A stretch of 11,783 nt of DNA from Candidatus Fermentibacteraceae bacterium (GTDB lineage: Bacteria > Fermentibacterota > Fermentibacteria > Fermentibacterales > JCC-6), in assembly GCA_029932015.1 (NCBI GenBank), contig JAOZQW010000043.1:1-11783 (forward strand), in the 5' to 3' direction. Made by a program: the position numbers and the translations under genes. How positions within the stretch are numbered: position 1 is the stretch's first letter; every line of letters begins with the position of its first letter. Positions 6,556 through 11,783 of this stretch are shown here, in pieces. The notes under the pieces were generated by a model that saw only the letters and a program-made list of their open reading frames with translations, was not told the origin of the DNA and searched no databases.

Positions 6556-7322
6556 GGATCCTCTCCTTCTGGGCTGTGGCTCTTCTGCTATTCTTCTCCG
6601 CAGGAGGGGTACTCTCGGAGGATGTGATCATTTTTACCGCTCACCAGGGGTTCAACTCCAGGATATATGTAATGAGCATGGAGGGGCAGATCCTCGACTG
6701 GCATCAGTACGATATGTACAGACTCTGTGATCTCGAGGTCGTGAACGGAGAGGTACACGTCGTGGATGCCTTTGCGCCCAGATCCTTCATAGTCGACCTC
6801 GAGACCTGGGATCTCGAGGTCATCATAGACGACTGGTCTCTCTACTACTTCTACGATATAGCATGGGATGGCCAGTACCTCTATGTCACTGAGTGGAGCA
6901 TGAACAGATACCTGCCGGACGGCACAAAGGACTCTTCTACAGGCTTCGATTATGATGTCTTCGGATCATGCTGGGACGGTCAGAGTCTCTGGACACTCAA
7001 TGAAGACAATACGATCAGATGCTGGGATATCGGCAAATGGCCCGATATCGAAGAGATCACCGGACGGTCCTTCACAGCTCCCGGCGATTCCTGCAAAGGA
7101 TTGTGGAGCGATGGTGAGTATTTCTGGAGTGCCGAGGCGATCGAATCGTCTTCAGGGTATATCTACAGGTTCGATAATGAAGGTGCTATCATCAGTGAAT
7201 GGCCGGCTCCGGCATTCATCGGATGGGCTGCCTGCGTGTACGACGGTTATCCTTCTAATCTGGAGAACACTACATGGGCCGGTTTGAAGGCTATCGCAGG
7301 TGAGGGTTCCCTTCAGAGATAG
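6552..7322 (+). CDS. Secreted protein with beta-propeller-like repeats, function unknown
   Basis: A 256-residue protein with a signal peptide (hydrophobic 4-20, likely cleavage near 22 after VLS). The mature part has at least four related segments: DLEVVNGEVHVVD (60-72), DIAWDGQYLYVTE (102-114), GSCWDGQSLWTLN (138-150) and GLWSDGEYFWSAE (183-195), spaced about 36-45 residues and each followed by strand-like sequence such as YIYRFDNEG. This looks like beta-propeller blades of the kind seen in extracellular binding proteins. Four or five blades is fewer than the usual five to eight, so it may be a small or incomplete propeller. The end contains NTTWAGLKAI (239-248), resembling a TW..[IL]K tail I associate with secreted proteins of some uncultured phyla. 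Translation is coupled to the flavin reductase by an ATGA overlap. No enzyme motif was found. Confidence 0.7.
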   Translation: MRILSFWAVALLLFFSAGGVLSEDVIIFTAHQGFNSRIYVMSMEGQILDWHQYDMYRLCDLEVVNGEVHVVDAFAPRSFIVDLETWDLEVIIDDWSLYYFYDIAWDGQYLYVTEWSMNRYLPDGTKDSSTGFDYDVFGSCWDGQSLWTLNEDNTIRCWDIGKWPDIEEITGRSFTAPGDSCKGLWSDGEYFWSAEAIESSSGYIYRFDNEGAIISEWPAPAFIGWAACVYDGYPSNLENTTWAGLKAIAGEGSLQR

Positions 7323-7350
7323 GCAGTCTCCGGCATTATGAGAATGGATC

Positions 7351-7704
7351 TCATCTAGTGTCCAGTGAAGGGGGTTCGAGCACCAGTGGTCCCCTGACGA
7401 TCTGTTCATCGTAATGGACCAGAGTCTCCGATCTATCCAGATAAACCAGCAGAACGATACCCGCCAGCCCCATGAACAGAGCAGAAGCTCCCCAGAAAAC
7501 TGCCGAGTGGTCTCTCCGCTGGAAGATTATCTGAACCAGACCTGTCACCAATACAGGAATGAAGACGGTCAATGCGATATAGGGACTGAAAGCGCATTGT
7601 CCTGAATCGTTCCTGAAAGTAAAGGCAACCAGAGATGCGATGACCAGCGCGGCTGTCAGGCTCACGGCCATTGTCATGAATGTCGCTGCTCTCCTGGTGT
7701 TCAT
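7351..7704 (-). CDS. Small membrane protein with three helices, function unknown
   Basis: A 117-residue protein with three predicted membrane helices (about 9-30, 41-62 and 67-89), a short basic N-terminus (MNTRR), and a polar C-terminal tail of about 28 residues. AAAGG stands 8 nt before ATG 7704, supporting the start. I do not recognise a family. It lies 66 nt after aspT, with a strong GC-rich hairpin between them, so it may be read through from the aspD-aspT transcript or have its own promoter. Its stop lies 28 nt from the end of the convergent propeller gene, and no U-rich terminator is visible there. Confidence 0.6.
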   Translation of the reverse strand: MNTRRAATFMTMAVSLTAALVIASLVAFTFRNDSGQCAFSPYIALTVFIPVLVTGLVQIIFQRRDHSAVFWGASALFMGLAGIVLLVYLDRSETLVHYDEQIVRGPLVLEPPSLDTR

Positions 7705-7732
7705 ACAGATTACCTTTCAGGCTCCGGACTAT

Positions 7733-7759
7733 CCCGGCGGGAGAGGAGCTCCCGCCGGG
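7733..7759 (-). terminator. Strong GC-rich stem-loop just after aspT
   Basis: CCCGGCGGGAG (7733-7743) and CTCCCGCCGGG (7749-7759) form a perfect 11-bp stem with a 5-nt loop, 11 nt after the aspT stop on the minus strand. No run of U follows, so it is not a classic intrinsic terminator; it may end or attenuate transcription, or protect the 3' end of the aspD-aspT message. Confidence 0.6.
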
Positions 7760-7770
7760 GAGGTTTCCTG

Positions 7771-9465
7771 TCAGACGAGACTGATGATCAGCGCCCCCCA
7801 TACCGTAAGCAGTACGTTACCGATAGCGTAGGGGACTGTATAGCCGATGACCGGAACTGCACTCTTCGCATCTTCCTTAACCGAGTTCATCGCTGCGGTG
7901 CAGGTGCCTGCACCCGTCATCGCGCCGAACAGGAGTATCGGATTCATCTTCAGGAGATGGTAACCGAACACCCATGTTAGAAGGTGAGGTATTATCGTAA
8001 GACAGATACCGGCAAAGAAGATGTTCATCCCTGCCTGCTGGATTGCATGGACCGCTCTCGGTCCAGCTGCCAGCCCAACACAGGCTATGAAGAAGTTCAG
8101 CCCCAGATCAGTGAAAACCCACTGAGTTGCCGTAGGTATCCTTCCCCATGTCGGACGGACGGACCTGAGCCAGCCGAAAAAGATACCGGAGACCAGTACG
8201 CCGCCGCCAACGCCGAGAGTGATAGGCACACCGCCGACACTTACGCTGAGCAGCCCCACCAGTGTACCGATTATCAGGCCGATGCTGACGGAGATGAGGT
8301 CAGTCACCTTCGACTGTCTCTCCGCGTAGCCAACGACCTCTACCAGTTTCTCAACATCGGGCCGATCCCCGATGACGTTGATGACATCGCCTCGGTATAT
8401 CTTGAGACCGGAGTTCAGCGGCAGATCGTGTCCCTGGCGCGTGACGCTGCGGATGAAACAGCCGTGACCGTGCTGCCCGAATATCTCGTCAAGAGTCTTC
8501 CCGTCCAGCGCCTTGTTGGTAAGACATACACCGAGTATTTCTCCCAGCATCTCCTTGAGAGTGTCGTCATTGACTTCCGGGCCAAGTGTATCGCATGCGC
8601 TGTAAATATTCTTCCGGAAACCGGTCAGGATAACGATGTCATCCTTCTGAAGCTTCATGTCCAGAGCGATAGTATCGATGAGCTTCCCGCCCCTGCGAAG
8701 CATATCGATGGCTGCAAAGCCATCGAACAGGGCTTCTACCTCACCTATATTCTTCCCGATTACAGCATCCTTCTGAATGCTGTAGGCTCTGGGCAGGACC
8801 AGATTGGACCAGTGGAAGGCTTCAATGGTATCAGACTCATCGATCGAACCCATCTCCGATTCAGCCTGCCTGGCAGCCTTGGGAAGGTCGATCTTCCAGA
8901 TCCTGCCGATGACCTTGAGGAGCATGATCAGACCGGCAGTTCCGAACACATAGGTGACGGCATATGCAACTGCAACATCCGATTTCAGATTCAGAACCGA
9001 GGTTGTACTGCCGGTTGTAAGATGCTGAAGGGCATTATCAGCGGTACCGATGACCGAGGATTGGGTCAGTGCTCCTCCTATGAGACCTCCGGCATATCCT
9101 TCGTTGAGACCGAAAGCTTTGGCCAGCACGATAGCCGCTATCAGAGCGGTTACTGCAAAGAAGACAGCTACAAGCACGTATTTCATTCCCCCGCGCTTGA
9201 GCCCTCCAACAAAATCGGGACCAACCCTGTACCCGATGGCAAAGATGAAGAACCCGAATGAGATGCTCTTGATGAGCCCGAGGTCATATTCGGTATTTCC
9301 CAGTATGAGGGCGCCGACAACTATAGAGACTAGAAGAACACTTGTCGTTGAGCCCAGCGAGAAGCTCCTGCCGAACTTAACCTTCCCCAGGGCATATCCG
9401 CCTGCCAGGGCGGCAAAGAGGAGCAGGGAGGGATTCGCTCTGCAGAAGTGAAGAAAGGCGGTCAC
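7771..9465 (-). CDS. aspT: Aspartate:alanine antiporter
   Basis: A 564-residue inner-membrane antiporter of the aspartate:alanine exchanger (AAE) family. It swaps external L-aspartate for internal L-alanine, a charge-moving exchange that builds proton motive force when coupled to aspartate decarboxylation. The layout is typical: an N-terminal membrane half (about 5-185) with GALTQSSVIGTAD at 131-143, a cytoplasmic middle of about 200 residues with two RCK_C/TrkA_C-like domains (about 215-295 and 305-385), and a C-terminal membrane half (about 388-564) with GAMTGAGTCTAA at 514-525 and GYTVPYAIGN at 541-550. The start chosen is GTG 9465, with GGAAGG 7 nt upstream and a GTGA overlap with the aspD stop. 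ATG 9480, five codons earlier, has AAGGA directly against it with no spacing. The other YidE/AAE exchangers are the main alternative, but the aspD neighbour settles the role. Confidence 0.92.
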   Translation of the reverse strand: MTAFLHFCRANPSLLLFAALAGGYALGKVKFGRSFSLGSTTSVLLVSIVVGALILGNTEYDLGLIKSISFGFFIFAIGYRVGPDFVGGLKRGGMKYVLVAVFFAVTALIAAIVLAKAFGLNEGYAGGLIGGALTQSSVIGTADNALQHLTTGSTTSVLNLKSDVAVAYAVTYVFGTAGLIMLLKVIGRIWKIDLPKAARQAESEMGSIDESDTIEAFHWSNLVLPRAYSIQKDAVIGKNIGEVEALFDGFAAIDMLRRGGKLIDTIALDMKLQKDDIVILTGFRKNIYSACDTLGPEVNDDTLKEMLGEILGVCLTNKALDGKTLDEIFGQHGHGCFIRSVTRQGHDLPLNSGLKIYRGDVINVIGDRPDVEKLVEVVGYAERQSKVTDLISVSIGLIIGTLVGLLSVSVGGVPITLGVGGGVLVSGIFFGWLRSVRPTWGRIPTATQWVFTDLGLNFFIACVGLAAGPRAVHAIQQAGMNIFFAGICLTIIPHLLTWVFGYHLLKMNPILLFGAMTGAGTCTAAMNSVKEDAKSAVPVIGYTVPYAIGNVLLTVWGALIISLV

Positions 9466-11054
9466 TTTGCCGCCTTCCATTCCTTCAGATACTCGTCCAG
9501 CAGGTCGCTGATACCTTTGCCGATCTCATCATAGTCCTCTTCGAACAGGTTTGCGAGCGAGACACGGATGGACATTTCGGGAGCATCGAAGCCGCCACCG
9601 TCCATGAGGACGATCCCCTTCTCATCTGCCAGTCTCCAGACGAAATCGATTGGCTCATGAGCGGTCTGCATCCACTTGCTGAAATCGTCTCCGTACCGAT
9701 CGGAGGCAAGCTTGCGAACATCTATCGTCGTGTAATAACAGGCATAGCATGGGAGCTCAGGACCCTCGGCACCCAGCGCCCTGTAGAGAGTCTCGTAACG
9801 CTTATGGACAACGTCCTGTGCTTCCTTCTTGTAGAGGTGGCTCTCTCGATCAAGCAGCTCCTGGAGGGAGAAGAGGACCATCATCACCTGCTGGGGAGTC
9901 GAGAGTCCCGCCGTATGGTTGAGCGCAACAGTTCTGCTGTCCGCAACCAGTCTGTCGATGAGTTTGATCTTTGAGGGATCCGTGGCGATGGTGCTGTAGC
10001 GTTCATTGAGCTCAGCCCTGGTCTCCGGAGGAAGTGCAGCGATCATTTCATCCAGTACGTTGTCCTGGTAGATGCCGATCGCGCCAAGTCTCCAGCCGGT
10101 TGCCCCGAAGTACTTGGAATAGGAGTAGACGAGGATCGTGTTCCTCGGAGCTATTGCAGAGAGAGACCGAAATCCGTTGACGAATGTGCCGTACACATCA
10201 TCTGTGAGGATGATAAGGTCCTTCCTCTTCGTCCGCACCAACTCGGCTATCTTCTTCAGCGAGGTCTCCGCAATGCTTACCGAGCTTGGATTTGAGGGAT
10301 TAACGAGGAAGAACGCCTTGATGGATGGATCTTCCAGCTTCTTCAGTTCCGAATCAGCGTACTGCCAGTTGTTCTCCTCGCTCTGCTGGACCTCCACTTC
10401 GACCAGCTCGAAGTCGTTCAGCACCGGTATCTCGATGTATGGAGTGAAGATAGGAGTGCCAATAGCTATTTTGTCACCTGGATGGATGAGCCCATTCTCT
10501 TTGAGAGTATTAAAGACATAAGTCATCGCCGCAGTGCCACCCTCTGTAACAAAGATGTCCATTGTTCCGGAAGGCGGTGATCCACCGCACATCGTCTCAT
10601 CGAGGTATGCTCTGACGATCTTCTCGGTGTTCACAAGGACTCTGTCGGGGGTCGGGTAATGATCACCCAGTATACCGTCCACCATCTCTCCGATGAACGA
10701 ATCCCCATCCAGTCCTAGCTTGCCGACGACCAGGCTGAAAGCGTCAGAGAGAAATTCGGCGCCGTTAGTCTCAGCATGTATCAGGCAGAACTCCCTGAAT
10801 CGCTCACCCATACCGGTGCTGTCCGGAGCTCCAGCCAGGCCTGGTCTGCTCATAACCCGGTGCGCCTCCTGGAGGGCAAAAGATCCGAGCAGGAAGAAGG
10901 CCTCCCTCGGACGTGTTGCCACCCAGTTGGGATTGCCTCTGCCTGCATTCAGCATAGTCTTGACCTGAGGGCTCTTAGCCATCGCAATCAGTTTATCCTT
11001 GAGCTCGAATGGGCTCAGGACCTCATACTTCTTCTCGGTCTTCGATCTATCCAA
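9462..11054 (-). CDS. aspD: Aspartate 4-decarboxylase (PLP-dependent, bifunctional with aspartate aminotransferase)
   Basis: A 530-residue fold-type I PLP enzyme converting L-aspartate to L-alanine and CO2, with a side aminotransferase activity in the family. Visible landmarks (530-residue numbering) are LSPFELKDKL at 13-22, GRGNPNW at 38-44, NPSNPSS at 252-258, the PLP-contacting aspartate in DDVYGTF near 285, the Schiff-base lysine K314 in SYSKYFGATGWRLG, and the carboxylate-binding arginine R497 in SIRVSLAN. The length is close to known AspD proteins, longer than ordinary aspartate aminotransferases. TTG 11054 is chosen because AAGGTGG stands 6 nt upstream and the protein then starts as in relatives; ATG 11111 would add 19 Cys/Arg-rich residues with no family counterpart. 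It overlaps aspT by 4 nt and is probably the first gene of the operon. The reaction uses a cytoplasmic proton and supplies alanine for export. Confidence 0.93.
   Translation of the reverse strand: MDRSKTEKKYEVLSPFELKDKLIAMAKSPQVKTMLNAGRGNPNWVATRPREAFFLLGSFALQEAHRVMSRPGLAGAPDSTGMGERFREFCLIHAETNGAEFLSDAFSLVVGKLGLDGDSFIGEMVDGILGDHYPTPDRVLVNTEKIVRAYLDETMCGGSPPSGTMDIFVTEGGTAAMTYVFNTLKENGLIHPGDKIAIGTPIFTPYIEIPVLNDFELVEVEVQQSEENNWQYADSELKKLEDPSIKAFFLVNPSNPSSVSIAETSLKKIAELVRTKRKDLIILTDDVYGTFVNGFRSLSAIAPRNTILVYSYSKYFGATGWRLGAIGIYQDNVLDEMIAALPPETRAELNERYSTIATDPSKIKLIDRLVADSRTVALNHTAGLSTPQQVMMVLFSLQELLDRESHLYKKEAQDVVHKRYETLYRALGAEGPELPCYACYYTTIDVRKLASDRYGDDFSKWMQTAHEPIDFVWRLADEKGIVLMDGGGFDAPEMSIRVSLANLFEEDYDEIGKGISDLLDEYLKEWKAAK
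9473..9478 (-). promoter_or_regulatory. Ribosome binding site deciding the aspT GTG start
   Basis: GGAAGG on the minus strand lies 7 nt before GTG 9465, inside the last codons of aspD. With the GTGA overlap this supports translational coupling, and it argues against ATG 9480. Confidence 0.6.
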
Positions 11055-11060
11055 AACGTT

Positions 11061-11067
11061 CCACCTT
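11061..11067 (-). promoter_or_regulatory. Ribosome binding site deciding the aspD TTG start
   Basis: AAGGTGG on the minus strand lies 6 nt before TTG 11054, differing from the AAGGAGG consensus at one base. It is the best site near the 5' end of the frame. Confidence 0.6.
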
Positions 11068-11133
11068 TCACGATCAGTTCGGCAGCTGCTGCAACAGGTG
11101 CAGAACGCCATTGTGATTCAGAAGCATTGCGAA

Positions 11134-11163
11134 AGCATGTTTGAGAGGGGTCAAATGTGTCAA
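11134..11163 (-). promoter_or_regulatory. Candidate sigma70-like promoter for aspD-aspT
   Basis: A perfect TTGACA (11158-11163, minus strand) is followed 18 nt later by CATGCT (11134-11139), a weak -10. It lies within the 227-nt gap upstream of aspD and would give a leader of about 75 nt. An alternative pair further upstream (TTCAAC and TATTAA, 17 nt apart, near 11220-11250) is about as plausible. Confidence 0.27.
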
Positions 11164-11165
11164 TG

Positions 11166-11204
11166 ACCTGCTGTCAGAGATGTGGGTTGCCTCTACCAGC
11201 AGAT
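11166..11204 (-). promoter_or_regulatory. Imperfect dyad / stem-loop upstream of aspD
   Basis: ACCTGCTGTCAGAGA (11166-11180) and CCTCTACCAGCAGAT (11190-11204) can pair as a 15-position stem with one mismatch and a few G-U pairs around a 9-nt loop. The core pairs are CTGCTG/CAGCAG and AGAG/CTCT. It ends 2 nt before the candidate -35 box and lies about 78 nt after the stop of the upstream gene. It could be an operator, a terminator of that gene (no U run follows), or chance. Confidence 0.4.
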
Positions 11205-11281
11205 ACTTCGAGAAAGCGTTAATACAGATCACCGCCGGGCTGTTGAACACCATCACAGTTTGACGTGACCTGTTCGGTCTT

Positions 11282-11713
11282 TCATTCCCCCTCTTGCTCA
11301 AAGAATGCTGTTGGCTTTGCATCAATTTCAGATGCGCTGAAATCGTACATCAATACACCAGTCTCGTAAAGCTGCTGAAGATCATCGATGTATGCCGAGA
11401 TCAAGAACGCAGGTCCTGAGATCATCCAGCTGGCAACATATCCGTTGGCATTAAGGTCTACTTCAACGAGTATATTAGCGAGTGTCCATGAACTACCAGC
11501 ATACTCACCGATTCCGGCATCCAGGCGAAGAGCATCTGCAAGCTCTGATTGTGAATGGAACTTCGCTACAATCCGATATGCCTGGTTTTCCTCTCCATCA
11601 TATCCAAACCAGTAAAGCCTGTCAGCAACCAGAATAGGTGAAATGGTTTCCTGAAGAGATTGACTTTCCGCAATGGCAAATACTGCCAGGATCATCAGCA
11701 GATGAATTCTCAT
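11282..11713 (-). CDS. Secreted or periplasmic protein of unknown function
   Basis: A 143-residue protein with an N-terminal signal peptide (MRIHLL followed by a hydrophobic stretch to about residue 15, likely cleavage near 16-18). The mature part mixes strand-like and acidic segments: RLYWFGYDGEENQAYRIVAK (32-51), SSWTLANILVEVDLNANGYV (74-93) and a hydrophobic FLISAYIDDL (103-112). It has no cysteines, no known catalytic motif and no lipobox. I recognise no family. ATG 11713 is preceded by GAGG with 4 nt spacing and by AAGGAG slightly further away, supporting the start. It is separated from aspD by 227 nt that hold the dyad and promoter candidates, so it may be an independent unit. The 70 nt upstream of it to the window edge show no convincing promoter. 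Confidence 0.6.
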   Translation of the reverse strand: MRIHLLMILAVFAIAESQSLQETISPILVADRLYWFGYDGEENQAYRIVAKFHSQSELADALRLDAGIGEYAGSSWTLANILVEVDLNANGYVASWMISGPAFLISAYIDDLQQLYETGVLMYDFSASEIDAKPTAFFEQEGE

Positions 11714-11783
11714 AATTCCTCACTCCTTGACCGAACACTCAGAATAACCAGACAGGTTGATACATGCTATGGATCAGACGCCT

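Noticed and set aside
7338..7354. ATGAGA/TCTCAT hairpin between the convergent genes
   Set aside because: The stem is only 6 bp and AT-rich, has no flanking U run and overlaps a stop codon, so it is too weak to call a terminator.
7984..9261. A 425-codon plus-strand open frame opposite aspT
   Set aside because: It is antisense to a clearly conserved antiporter, and the translation is polar, low in recognisable structure and lacks any family motif. Long antisense frames are common opposite GC-rich coding sequence.
11055..11325. Short minus-strand frames and the ATG 11111 extension in the aspD upstream region
   Set aside because: The extension gives a Cys/Arg-rich N-terminus with no counterpart in relatives, while TTG 11054 has a good ribosome site. 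The 83-residue frame at 11074-11325 overlaps two better genes and shows no motif.
1..11783. CRISPR array, insertion sequence, prophage or integration site
   Set aside because: There are no spaced direct repeats, transposase, integrase or tRNA-flanked att sites anywhere in the window.

Overview
The window looks like chromosomal DNA from an uncultured, Gram-negative-type bacterium, probably an anaerobe or facultative fermenter. The base composition is moderately GC-rich. Arg is often written AGA/AGG and Ile often ATA. Genes are tightly packed, with good Shine-Dalgarno sites and several GTG or TTG starts. An O-antigen-ligase-like membrane protein, a lipobox lipoprotein and secreted proteins point to a cell with an outer envelope. 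The mixture is compatible with a candidate phylum of the FCB/Fermentibacteria/Eisenbacteria kind, but this is inference and no phylogenetic marker was compared.

Left block (1-5276, all minus strand, read from right to left): histidyl-tRNA synthetase (hisS), then 15 nt, a large membrane-bound GAF/SpoIIE-type protein phosphatase, then 1 nt, a free-methionine-R-sulfoxide-reductase-like GAF protein, then 21 nt, a polytopic O-antigen ligase/polymerase family protein that runs off the left edge. The spacing suggests one transcript combining a housekeeping synthetase, a signalling phosphatase, a redox/GAF protein and envelope polysaccharide assembly.

Middle block (5432-7322, plus strand), divergent from hisS across about 155 nt: a DOMON-domain lipoprotein, a flavin reductase family protein, and a secreted protein with beta-propeller-like repeats. 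The last two are joined by an ATGA stop/start overlap.

Right block (7351-11713, minus strand): a secreted protein of unknown function, then aspartate 4-decarboxylase (aspD) translationally coupled to the aspartate:alanine antiporter (aspT), then a strong GC-rich hairpin, then a small three-helix membrane protein. AspD and AspT together form a known decarboxylation/antiport cycle: aspartate is imported, decarboxylated to alanine with use of a cytoplasmic proton, and alanine is exported in exchange for more aspartate, which builds proton motive force.

I saw no tRNA, rRNA, CRISPR array, insertion sequence or phage gene, and no stretch over 300 bases lacks a gene. The best-supported functional unit is aspD-aspT. 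The less ordinary items are the DOMON/flavin/propeller trio, the altered cysteine pattern of the fRMsr-like protein, an intragenic three-arm palindrome in the phosphatase gene, and a dyad just upstream of the candidate aspD promoter.
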